The notes under the pieces are model-generated. The model was not told the origin of the DNA and made no database searches. It saw only the letters and a program-made list of their open reading frames with translations. Shown in pieces: positions 34,257 through 42,004 of a stretch of DNA of 64,000 nucleotides. How positions within the stretch are numbered: the stretch's first letter is position 1; each line of letters begins with the position of its first letter. The stretch is from the NCBI GenBank assembly GCA_016875875.1, contig VGOP01000001.1, forward strand, positions 204,501 to 268,500, given 5' to 3'. This DNA is from Chloroflexota bacterium. GTDB lineage: Bacteria > Chloroflexota > Dehalococcoidia > GIF9 > UBA5629. Position numbers and translations under genes: made by a program.

Positions 34257-34392
34257 TTTGTTTATCTGTGTCCAGTGATTTTATCAGAAAATGCTAACAA
34301 GTGTCTCTGCTATCCGAAAGTTAGACATATCGGCGGTGCTTCAATTATACTGCGAGATTAGAAAGAAACCGTCTTACAATGAGGAGGAAATC

Positions 34393-35265
34393 ATGTTCAA
34401 GCACGAGTACGCTGATGTTAACAATGTCCGCCTTCACTATGTGACTGCAGGCAAGGGTAACTTAATAATGTTTCTCCACGGCTTTCCCGAGTTCTGGTAC
34501 GAGTGGAAAAATCAGCTTGCTGAGTTCGGTCGAGATTACCAGGCTATGGCTCCAGACATGCGTGGCTATAACTTGTCATCGAAACCTGCCGAGGTTGAGC
34601 AATATCGGATGAAGTATCTGGTCGAAGACATTCGTGCTCTTGCTGAGCACCTTGGCCATAAGAAGTTAATCCTCGTGGCGCATGATTGGGGTGGGGGAGT
34701 GGCGTGGCCGTTCGCCATGCGCCACCCAGACTATCTTGAGAAGCTCATCATAGTCAATGCTCCTCATCCCATTACCTTTGTGCGCGAACTGAGTGACAAC
34801 CCAGCGCAACGGAAAGCCAGCCAGTACATTCTGGTGCATCGCACCGCTGAGGCTGAGGAGATACTGTCTCGAAACAACTACGCTGTGCTTGTAAGTGGTC
34901 TCTTAGAGGATGGCCTTAAGCAGGGCTATTTCACAGAGGAAGACCGCAAAGCATATATTGAGGCCTGGTCACAGCCAGGTGCGCTTACCGGCGGCTTAAA
35001 CTACTACCGGGCTGCTCATCTCGGCTCCTTTACTGGAGAAAGCGACGAAGTCTTGTCTGCAGACCCATCGCTATTTTCGGTTAAAGTGCCGACGCTGGTA
35101 ATCTGGGGCGAGCAGGACAAGTATCTGCTCACCGGTAATCTGGAAGGTCTTGAAAAGTACGTATCCAACCTGATAGTCAAGCGTATACCTGATGGCTCGC
35201 ATTGGGTCATCCATGAGAAGCCGGCCCTTGTTAATGTCTACATCAGGGAGTTCATCGAGCGTTGA
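34393..35265 (+). CDS. Alpha/beta-hydrolase, epoxide-hydrolase-like
   Basis: A 290-residue alpha/beta hydrolase. It has the oxyanion motif HGFPEFWYEW, nucleophile Asp in VAHDWGGGVAW, a cap region (about 130-220) with Tyr residues, a third acid in IWGEQDKYL and the catalytic His in DGSHWVIHEKP. The Asp nucleophile and HGFPE motif point to soluble epoxide hydrolases and haloalkane or fluoroacetate dehalogenases. The latter differ in halide-binding residues, and without modelling the substrate remains open. ATG 34393 with GAGGAGG six bases upstream is preferred over a longer frame from 34291. It is a single gene ahead of the acyl-CoA genes. Confidence 0.9.
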   Translation: MFKHEYADVNNVRLHYVTAGKGNLIMFLHGFPEFWYEWKNQLAEFGRDYQAMAPDMRGYNLSSKPAEVEQYRMKYLVEDIRALAEHLGHKKLILVAHDWGGGVAWPFAMRHPDYLEKLIIVNAPHPITFVRELSDNPAQRKASQYILVHRTAEAEEILSRNNYAVLVSGLLEDGLKQGYFTEEDRKAYIEAWSQPGALTGGLNYYRAAHLGSFTGESDEVLSADPSLFSVKVPTLVIWGEQDKYLLTGNLEGLEKYVSNLIVKRIPDGSHWVIHEKPALVNVYIREFIER

Positions 35266-35376
35266 ATTTCTCAGTTGGCTTTGCTGCGAAATTGAACATG
35301 GGGGTAGCAAGCCTGTTCATCTTGACAATGGCCTTGCACTTTCCTATGCTTATTTTTTGGTTTGAGGAGGACAATT

Positions 35377-36114
35377 ATGAAAATACCTACGGTCGGCATT
35401 GTCGGTGAGGGTGAGCTTGCAGCGAATTTACAGGAGCTTCTGGTAAAGGCAGATTTTAAGGTCATTGCCTCCGATTTAAGTGGAGATTATGCCAAGCAGG
35501 TGGTAGATGTTGACTTGGTCATTGAGATTGCTCCTGAAGATATTGCCGTAAAGAAGAAGGTGTTCAAAAACTGTGACGCCAAGTGCAGCAATGAGGCGAT
35601 CCTGGCAACGACTACGGCCAATCCGTGGGTGACGCAGTTAGCTAGGGCGACCAAAAGGCCGGAGAAAGTCATCGGGCTTAATTTCACCAAGAATCCGTTT
35701 GAGGAGAAATATCTAGTTCAGATAGTTAGGGGATTGCAGACTTCTGATGAGACAATCCAGACTGCGAGAGAGTTTCTAGCGAGGGTTGGGATTACTGCTG
35801 TAAACCTTGGGGAGACCCCAGGCTTTATTCTGGATAGGGTGATTGCTTCTATAGTCAACGAGGCGGCTGTGATGTATTCATCGAAGCTGGCAACCAAGGA
35901 AGACATTGACAACATGATGAAGGTCTGCGTGAACTGGCCTATGGGGCCCTTCGAATTTGCCGATATTTTAGGTGTGGATAAGATAGTGGAGATTCTGGAC
36001 TCTATGTCGCAGCAGCTCGGCCATCGATATCAGCCTTGTTTTTTACTCAGGAAGATGGTAGATGCCGGTTGGCTGGGAAAGAAAACAGGACGCGGGTTTT
36101 ACGTATATAGCTAG
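35377..36114 (+). CDS. Degenerate 3-hydroxyacyl-CoA dehydrogenase paralogue
   Basis: A 245-residue protein aligned with the full-length dehydrogenase encoded just downstream but about 40 residues shorter near the N-terminus. The Rossmann motif is GEGELA instead of GAGVMG. The catalytic His of the GMHWFNP motif is Asn102 (GLNFTKNP) and the partner Glu is Gln115. The C-terminal domain (GFILDRVIASIVNEA... WPMGPFEFAD, GKKTGRGFYVY) is well kept. It may be a non-catalytic binding or regulatory protein, or may act on another substrate. ATG 35377 has GAGGAGGAC upstream. It forms a pair with the active paralogue, 47 bases away. Confidence 0.85.
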   Translation: MKIPTVGIVGEGELAANLQELLVKADFKVIASDLSGDYAKQVVDVDLVIEIAPEDIAVKKKVFKNCDAKCSNEAILATTTANPWVTQLARATKRPEKVIGLNFTKNPFEEKYLVQIVRGLQTSDETIQTAREFLARVGITAVNLGETPGFILDRVIASIVNEAAVMYSSKLATKEDIDNMMKVCVNWPMGPFEFADILGVDKIVEILDSMSQQLGHRYQPCFLLRKMVDAGWLGKKTGRGFYVYS

Positions 36115-36161
36115 CACGCATCAGGGGGAAAAAGAACTTTGAAAACGTTGGAGGCATGAAA

Positions 36162-37025
36162 ATGGAAGTCAAGAAGATTGCAGTATTAGGAGCCGGTGTT
36201 ATGGGGCATGGAATTGCCCAGATTTGTGCTCAGGCAGGATATCCGGTTAATTTGCGAGATACTAAAGATGAATTTGTGGAGACCGGTATCGGCAAGATTC
36301 GGAAATTCTTAGGCGGCAGCGTTGAGCGCCAGAGGATGACACAGGCTGAAGCCGATGCTATATTGAGACGAATTAAAGGCATAACTGACCTGAAAGAAGC
36401 GGGCAATGATGTTGACTTAGTTATCGAGGCTATAGTTGAGGATATTAATATAAAGAAGGAACTCTATAGGGAACTCGACCAGATATGCCGTCCGGACACT
36501 ATATTTGCGTCTAATACCTCGGCTCAGTCAATCACTGAGATGGCGATGACAACCAAGCGGCCTGACAAGTTTATCGGGATGCACTGGTTTAATCCTGCCC
36601 AGCTCATGCGGGGGATAGAGGTCATTACTCATGATAAGACCTCCAAGGAAACCCTGGACGCTGTGGTGAATTTATGCAAGAAGCTGGGCAAGGAGCCGGG
36701 GATATGTAAGGATTCGCCGGGATTTATTGTGAACAGGCTTCTCCAGATCTGGTATAACGAAGGCCTGAATATGTACGATGAAGGCATAGCTGAGCCACAG
36801 GACATAGATACGGCTTTAAAAGTGGCCTATAATTTCCGAATGGGACCTTTTGAGCTGCGCGACTTGGTCGGTCTTGATATTGCTCTGGCCAGTACCGGGA
36901 CACACTACTGGGAGTTGATGCGGGAGCAATTTAGACCGCCGAGGTGCTTGATTATGAAGGTTAAGGCCGGGGACCTCGGCAGGAAGACCGGTAAAGGGTT
37001 TTATGATTATAGGTCGGAAAGTTGA
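36162..37025 (+). CDS. 3-hydroxyacyl-CoA (hydroxybutyryl-CoA) dehydrogenase
   Basis: A 287-residue NAD-dependent dehydrogenase: Rossmann motif GAGVMGHGIAQI, SNTSAQSIT, catalytic His in GMHWFNPAQLMRGIEV and Glu in the same block, CKDSPGFIVNR and the C-terminal MGPFELRDLVGLD and GRKTGKGFYDY. The length fits the short 3-hydroxybutyryl-CoA type. It converts 3-hydroxyacyl-CoA to 3-oxoacyl-CoA in beta-oxidation or the reverse in synthesis. ATG 36162 lies seven bases after GGAGG, so it is preferred over the ATG at 36156. Confidence 0.93.
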   Translation: MEVKKIAVLGAGVMGHGIAQICAQAGYPVNLRDTKDEFVETGIGKIRKFLGGSVERQRMTQAEADAILRRIKGITDLKEAGNDVDLVIEAIVEDINIKKELYRELDQICRPDTIFASNTSAQSITEMAMTTKRPDKFIGMHWFNPAQLMRGIEVITHDKTSKETLDAVVNLCKKLGKEPGICKDSPGFIVNRLLQIWYNEGLNMYDEGIAEPQDIDTALKVAYNFRMGPFELRDLVGLDIALASTGTHYWELMREQFRPPRCLIMKVKAGDLGRKTGKGFYDYRSES

Positions 37026-37095
37026 GTTGAGTGATGCTGCTTTTGCACAGGTTTACATGGGATGTTACACTTAATTAGAAAATATGAGGTGACAA

Positions 37096-37767
37096 ATGAA
37101 AATCAACGTTATGACTGACATTCTTGAAGCTAATGACCGCATTGCTGCTGTCAATAGCGATGTCTTCAATAAGAATCGGAATTTGGTTCTTAACCTGATG
37201 AGCTCACCGGGAGCAGGTAAGACGACCTTGCTGGAGAAAACAGGTGAAGCACTCAAGGGCAAGCTCCGCCCCGGTGTCATTGCCGGTGACATTGAGACCA
37301 GCCGAGATGCAGAGCGGCTGCAAAAATATAAGCTGCCTGTGGTGCAATTGACTACCGGTAGCGCCTGTCATCTCGATGCCAATATGATTGCTTCAGCCCT
37401 ACCTCATATTGACCTAAAGGAAATTGACATTTTGATTATTGAGAACGTAGGAAATCTTGTCTGTCCTGCCGAATTCAAGCTAGGAGAGGATTACAAGATT
37501 ATGATGCTCAGTGTAACCGAAGGTGATGAGAAGCCTCTCAAGTACCCACTAATGTTTCGAGAATCATCGCTACTTCTCATCAATAAAATTGATTTGCTGA
37601 AATATACCAATTTCAATTTGAAGGAAGCGAAGACAAACGCACGAAGGGTCAACCCTGATCTGGACATTATAGATATCTCCTGCACCACAGGTGAGGGGAT
37701 TTCAGATTGGATGGCGTGGCTTAATCAGCACTACCAGAAGAAGTTTGGGGCTAAAACGCGTGCATGA
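37096..37767 (+). CDS. hypB: Hydrogenase nickel incorporation protein HypB
   Basis: A 223-residue SIMIBI GTPase with Walker A SSPGAGKTTLLEKT, GDIETSRDAERL, the metal-site motif GSACHLDANMI, ENVGNLVCPAEF and the guanine motif NKIDLL. HypB drives GTP-dependent nickel insertion into [NiFe] hydrogenase large subunits. The N-terminal His-rich or CxxCGC metal-storage segment of some members is absent. It overlaps hypA and lies 5 kb from the Mvh operon. The other hyp genes (C, D, E, F) are not in the window. Confidence 0.96.
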   Translation: MKINVMTDILEANDRIAAVNSDVFNKNRNLVLNLMSSPGAGKTTLLEKTGEALKGKLRPGVIAGDIETSRDAERLQKYKLPVVQLTTGSACHLDANMIASALPHIDLKEIDILIIENVGNLVCPAEFKLGEDYKIMMLSVTEGDEKPLKYPLMFRESSLLLINKIDLLKYTNFNLKEAKTNARRVNPDLDIIDISCTTGEGISDWMAWLNQHYQKKFGAKTRA

Positions 37768-38101
37768 AATGGCGATCGCCCGGAACATAGTTAACATTGC
37801 CGTTGCTGCAGCCGAAAAAGAAGGTGCCAAAAGAATTACTAAGGTCAATGTGGTAGCAGGGGAGTTGAGGGGGATTATCCCAGCACAGCTTATCTTTAGT
37901 TTTGGGCTGATGTCTGAGAATACCATCGCCAGCGGGGCTTATCTTGACCTGGAGATAATGGCAGTAATGGGGAAATGCAAGAAGTGCGGTGAGACATTTG
38001 TAGTAAGGGATTATCGTTATGCTTGTTCCAGGTGTCAGAGCGAAGATATACAAACTCTTAGCGGGACAGAGCTTAGAGTAAAAGATATCGAGGTTGAATA
38101 A
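37760..38101 (+). CDS. hypA: Hydrogenase nickel chaperone HypA
   Basis: 113 residues starting GTG-CAT-GAA-ATG at 37760, giving the invariant N-terminal MHEMA, whose His binds nickel. The GELRGIIPAQLIFSFGLM block and the zinc site CKKCGETF and CSRCQSEDI are clear. The longer frame from 37691 would add 23 residues inside hypB and hide the nickel-binding N-terminus, so the GTG start is near certain. It overlaps the end of hypB by eight bases. HypA hands nickel to HypB and the hydrogenase precursor. Confidence 0.96.
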   Translation: MHEMAIARNIVNIAVAAAEKEGAKRITKVNVVAGELRGIIPAQLIFSFGLMSENTIASGAYLDLEIMAVMGKCKKCGETFVVRDYRYACSRCQSEDIQTLSGTELRVKDIEVE

Positions 38102-38122
38102 CAAGGCGAGGAGAGTGAATTT

Positions 38123-39223
38123 ATGACCGAGTTAGTCTATGAGAAGCTAGCCGATGCGTTGAGTATTAGAGGCGGAGGAATTCCTGCCGTGAAGTGCGAG
38201 GAGTTTTTCGCCCTGCTGGGGGAGCTTTTCACTCCTGAAGAGGCGGAACTGGCAATTAAATTGCCCATCAGTCCTATTCCTGCGGAGACCTTTGCTAAGG
38301 AGATAGTTGGCGGTGATCCCAAAGAGGTTAAAGGCCTTCTGGAGACTATGGCGGATAAGGGAACTATCTTCACAGTTGACCGAGATGGACAGAGGTTTTA
38401 TGTTCTGATGCCCCTTGTCCCGGGCATCTTCGAGATGCAATTCATGGGTGGAGAAGTGAGTGAGCGTACCAAAAGGCTGGCTCGCCTTTTTGACGATTAT
38501 TTTGATTTGGCTAGGGAAGTGGAAGCGCACCACCCAGCCGTCTCTAAAGGCTGTACCATTGTTCCTTTTGCCAGGGTGATCTCGGTGGAGACTGATATAC
38601 CAACGGATGTTACAATCCATCCCTACGATAGGGTTTCTAAATATATTGCCAAGGCCGACCATATAGCGGTTGGTATTTGCTATTGTCGCCATCACGGGGA
38701 ATTGGTAGGGCATCCCTGTAGTAAACCCAAGGACGTGTGTATGGCTTTCGGTCCTCAAGCCAAGTATGTCGCCGAGCGCGGCTTTGCCAAGCTGGTATCG
38801 AGGGAAGAGGCACTTAAGGTTCTCGACCGTTCTGAGGAAGCCGGTCTGGTGCATTGCTCCAGCAATACCGGTAAATATATCAACTTTATTTGTAATTGCT
38901 GCGGCTGCCACTGTGGTATTCTTCAGAGCATTAAGCGGGGCGTCATTCCCATGGGGGCGGTCTCCAGCTTCATCGTGACGGTGAATGAGGATGAATGCAG
39001 CGGCTGCGGTACCTGCATAGACAGATGCCAGATGGATGCTCTCTTTCTGGATGGAGCTATGCTGATTCGTAAAGCCGAGCGCTGCATTGGCTGTGGGCTG
39101 TGCATCTCAGTCTGCCCGACAGAGGTATTGAAACTGGAACTCAGGAAGGGGGCAGCAGTGCCGCCTCATGACCAGCGAGAGCTTAATGCGGCTATGATGG
39201 TTTCCCTGCAGCAGTTTAAGTAA
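38123..39223 (+). CDS. Cysteine-rich 4Fe-4S ferredoxin-domain protein
   Basis: A 366-residue protein. Residues 1-100 look like a winged-helix region (LFTPEEAELAIKLPISPIPAETFAKE). The centre has an unusual Cys/His group, GICYCRHHGELVGHPC, followed by CNCCGCHCGI. The C-terminal ferredoxin domain has CSGCGTCIDRCQMD and CIGCGLCISVCP, for two [4Fe-4S] clusters. I recognise it as a common anaerobe ferredoxin-type protein of unproven role. It follows hypA by 21 bases, so it may serve hydrogenase assembly or electron supply to the B12-dependent mutase (reactivation) encoded next. That role is inference. Confidence 0.8.
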   Translation: MTELVYEKLADALSIRGGGIPAVKCEEFFALLGELFTPEEAELAIKLPISPIPAETFAKEIVGGDPKEVKGLLETMADKGTIFTVDRDGQRFYVLMPLVPGIFEMQFMGGEVSERTKRLARLFDDYFDLAREVEAHHPAVSKGCTIVPFARVISVETDIPTDVTIHPYDRVSKYIAKADHIAVGICYCRHHGELVGHPCSKPKDVCMAFGPQAKYVAERGFAKLVSREEALKVLDRSEEAGLVHCSSNTGKYINFICNCCGCHCGILQSIKRGVIPMGAVSSFIVTVNEDECSGCGTCIDRCQMDALFLDGAMLIRKAERCIGCGLCISVCPTEVLKLELRKGAAVPPHDQRELNAAMMVSLQQFK

Positions 39224-39273
39224 TGCTAGATATGGGGTTATCCCCATATCTAGAAACGGGTTCAGGAGCGGCT

Positions 39274-40929
39274 ATGCCGAGCAAGAGCAAGAAAGAGTGG
39301 CAGGAAACTACTCTAGATCCAACGTTGAAGCGCTTCCCTGAGAGACAGGAGAGTTTCGAAATCACCTCAGGAATTCAGATTGAGCCAGTCTATGTGTCTG
39401 AAGACCTTGGGGAATTCGATTATGTTGCATCCTTGGGTTATCCCGGCGAATATCCGTTTACCCGAGGTATTCAACCGACAATGTATCGAGGCCGAATATG
39501 GACAATGCGCCAGTATGCTGGCTATGGAACAGCCGAGGAATCCAACCGTCGCTACCGTTATCTCCTGGAGCAGGGACAGACCGGTTTAAGCGTTGCTTTT
39601 GATTTACCAACCCAGATAGGTTATGACTCTGACCACCCGCTAGCCAGAGGGGAAGTTGGCCGGCTTGGTGTAGCCATAGATACCCTGGAGGATATGGAAA
39701 TCCTGTTTAAGGATATACCTTTGGACAAGATAAGCACCTCGATGACCATTAATGCCACTGCTCCCATTCTTCTGGCCATGCACATTGCTGTAGCTAAAAA
39801 GCAGGGGGTTGACCTTGCTAAGCTCGATGGGACAACACAAAATGATGTTCTGAAAGAGTACATCGCTCGGGGGACGTATATTTTTCCACCTCGCCCTTCG
39901 ATGCGGCTGACCGCGGATATTTTCGCCTATTGTAGCCAATATCTTCCCCGTTGGAATACCATCAGCATAGGGGGTTATCACATTAGAGAGGCTGGTGCTA
40001 CTGCAGTTCAGGAGATCGCCTTTGCCTTAGCCAATGGCACTGCCTATGTTGAGGCTGCTCTCAATGCTGGGCTAGAAGTAGATGACTTTGGTGGTAGAAT
40101 CTCGTGGATATTTCAGACTAATAACAACTTCTTCGAGGAGATTGCCAAACTGAGGGCAATCCGCAGGATGTGGGCCAAGATAATGAAGGAGAGATTTAAA
40201 GCCAAAGACCCGCGTAGCTGGATGTTCCGCACCCACATCCAGACTGGAGGGTCAACATTAACAGCCCAGCAACCTATGAACAACATCGTTAGGGCTACTT
40301 ATCAGGCGCTGGCTGCGGTGCTCGGTGGAGTACAATCTATGGCTGTTTCCTGCTTCGATGAAGCTGTGTGTCTGCCTACAGAGGAGTCAGTGCAATTGGC
40401 TTTGCGAATTCAGCAGATTTTAGCCTTTGAAAGCGGTGTTGCTGATGTCGTTGACCCTGTCGGTGGCTCCTATTTCGTAGAGAGCCTTGCTGATACTCTG
40501 GAAAGAGAGGTCAACAAGTATATTGTCAAAATCGATAGCCTTGGTGGTGCTGTAGCTGCCATTGAGCAGGGATTCCAGCAAAGAGAGATTCAGGAGAGTT
40601 CTTTTCGTTACCAAAAAGAAGTTGAGGAAGGCAAAAGGACAGTAGTTGGTGTTAACAGATTTGTCTCTCCATATCCCAAAGTAGAAAAGTTGCTCCGAGT
40701 TGATGCAGAGCAGGAGACAAAGCAGGTGGCGCGTCTGCATCAGATTAAGAAGAATAGAGATAATTCGAAAGTGAGTCAGACGCTTAAGAGACTGGAGGAA
40801 GTAGCTCGAAGCAAGGACAATACTGTGCCAGCCTTCATTGAAGGTGTCGAGGCTTATGCCACCTTGGGTGAGATGTGTGATGTGCTTCGCCGCATCTTCG
40901 GTGCTCAGAAGGAGTACTTAGTATTCTGA
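39274..40929 (+). CDS. Methylmalonyl-CoA mutase-type acyl-CoA mutase, large subunit
   Basis: A 551-residue TIM-barrel subunit of the B12-dependent acyl-CoA mutase family. Substrate-pocket motif TMRQYAGYGTAEESN (Tyr as in methylmalonyl-CoA mutases, where isobutyryl- and 2-hydroxyisobutyryl-CoA mutases have Phe or Ile), PPRPSMRLTADIF with the carboxylate-binding Arg, GGYHIREAGATAVQE and FRTHIQTGGSTLTAQQP. The C-terminal cobalamin-binding domain (DxHxxG) is absent, so a separate small subunit is needed and is not adjacent. ATG 39274 with CAGGAG is preferred. An ATG at 39223 overlaps the previous stop. It probably links propionate or succinate metabolism. Confidence 0.93.
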   Translation: MPSKSKKEWQETTLDPTLKRFPERQESFEITSGIQIEPVYVSEDLGEFDYVASLGYPGEYPFTRGIQPTMYRGRIWTMRQYAGYGTAEESNRRYRYLLEQGQTGLSVAFDLPTQIGYDSDHPLARGEVGRLGVAIDTLEDMEILFKDIPLDKISTSMTINATAPILLAMHIAVAKKQGVDLAKLDGTTQNDVLKEYIARGTYIFPPRPSMRLTADIFAYCSQYLPRWNTISIGGYHIREAGATAVQEIAFALANGTAYVEAALNAGLEVDDFGGRISWIFQTNNNFFEEIAKLRAIRRMWAKIMKERFKAKDPRSWMFRTHIQTGGSTLTAQQPMNNIVRATYQALAAVLGGVQSMAVSCFDEAVCLPTEESVQLALRIQQILAFESGVADVVDPVGGSYFVESLADTLEREVNKYIVKIDSLGGAVAAIEQGFQQREIQESSFRYQKEVEEGKRTVVGVNRFVSPYPKVEKLLRVDAEQETKQVARLHQIKKNRDNSKVSQTLKRLEEVARSKDNTVPAFIEGVEAYATLGEMCDVLRRIFGAQKEYLVF

Positions 40930-40962
40930 CGCTAACATTAGGTTAGAAAGCAGGAGCCAAAA

Positions 40963-41493
40963 ATGAGGACATTAGATTGCGTTAAGAAAGAGGAAATAAG
41001 GGATTTACTGGGCAAGGGGTGGCTGACTCACGATGGGATGTGGTTCTTCAATGTATGCCAAGAATTCGGTATTGAGAGAGCAAATACATTGAACAGAGCT
41101 GCCATAAAATCTGTGTCCGTGATTTAAGCGCAAAGGCTTGCAAGGATTCTAGGTGCAGAGGGAAAACGGCTGAAGAGCTTTGAAGAAGTTAAGGAATTCC
41201 TACTGGCAGGTATGGAATTTATTTTGACATACTCAGTTTTCAGCAAGTTCCGTGTGAGGATTCCCTCAAAAAATGTTTTGCATTGGGAGTGGGAGAATCA
41301 GGAATGCTTTGCTTATAAAGGCATGAAGCGGATGGGACTTATAGATAGGTACGTATGTGGTGTAGTCTACAGAATTGAATACTGGTTTCAGAATTTGGGA
41401 CTTAAATTCACTAGTAGTCCAAAGATAGAAAAATGCCTGATGCATGAGAAAGGCTACTGCTCCGGAGATTTTGAATTTCTCTTTGACGATTGA
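40963..41493 (+). pseudogene. DUF6125-like gene interrupted by an in-frame TAA
   Basis: From ATG 40963 (CAGGAG upstream) the frame gives 54 residues (MRTLDCVKKEEIRDLLG, GMWFFNVCQEFGIERAN...AIKSVSVI), then TAA at 41125-41127. The same frame continues without a break for 121 more residues (AQRLARILGAEGKR... CLMHEKGYCSGDFEFLFDD) to TGA at 41491. Both parts belong to one protein similar in layout to the DUF6125 family, ending in a Cys-rich tail. A single base change of CAA or GAA to TAA explains it. A restart at ATG 41212 is possible but has no good site. It is probably a recent nonsense pseudogene. Confidence 0.65.
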
Positions 41494-41504
41494 TTATTCT
41501 TAAG

Positions 41505-41957
41505 TCAACTCTCGCTTCTTCTTCTCACGAGGTGGGCTGTTTCGGTTTTGGCGACAGTGTCGCCTTTCTGGTTTTTGCAGATGCTGCGGTGGATTACGAT
41601 TCCTCTCTCGGGGTTTCTGGTCTCCCTCTTTTCAATTACCTCGCCGTGAACCCTCAAGGTATCTCCGGCTCTTAGTGGACTCGTTATTTTCACTTTGTCT
41701 ATGCCGACGAGGGCAACCATGGTTTCCTCGTCCCAGAACCCAGATTGTTCCTCAAGTCCTCCCATGATAAGGAGAGTCAGCCTACCCGGGGCAATCCTTG
41801 TCTCGAAAGCGGTTTTCTTTGCCTCTTCTTCGTCCCAAAATATGGGTAAAGTGAAGCCGGCGAGCCCGACCATTATATTTATCATTCCTTCGCTTATAGT
41901 CCTGCCCGGCGTTATGAATTTTTCTCCTACCTGGTAATCTTCCCAATGTTTAGCCGT
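41505..41957 (-). CDS. MaoC-like dehydratase, apparent ACG start
   Basis: The hot-dog-fold MaoC domain is complete only if read from 41957: AKHWEDYQVGEKF, TPGRTISEGMINIMVGLAG, PLRAGDTLRVHGEVIEKRETRN and GIVIHRSICKNQKGDTVAKTE. The codon at the expected start is ACG, six bases after GGAGG, with no ATG, GTG or TTG in a suitable place. The first ATG (41885) would cut off 24 residues including the usual first strands. A one-base change of ATG to ACG is likely, so expression may be low or the gene may be silenced. The usual MaoC active-site Asp-His pair is not obvious. Role: hydration of enoyl-CoA-like thioesters. Confidence 0.7.
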   Translation of the reverse strand, partial: TAKHWEDYQVGEKFITPGRTISEGMINIMVGLAGFTLPIFWDEEEAKKTAFETRIAPGRLTLLIMGGLEEQSGFWDEETMVALVGIDKVKITSPLRAGDTLRVHGEVIEKRETRNPERGIVIHRSICKNQKGDTVAKTETAHLVRRRSES

Positions 41958-42004
41958 GTTTCACCTCCCAACAGAATCTCTTTGTTCTTAGATTAACGTC
42001 AGCT

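Noticed and set aside
38147-38911. 254-codon antisense frame in the ferredoxin gene
   Set aside because: Shadow of the plus-strand frame, which has cluster motifs and operon context.
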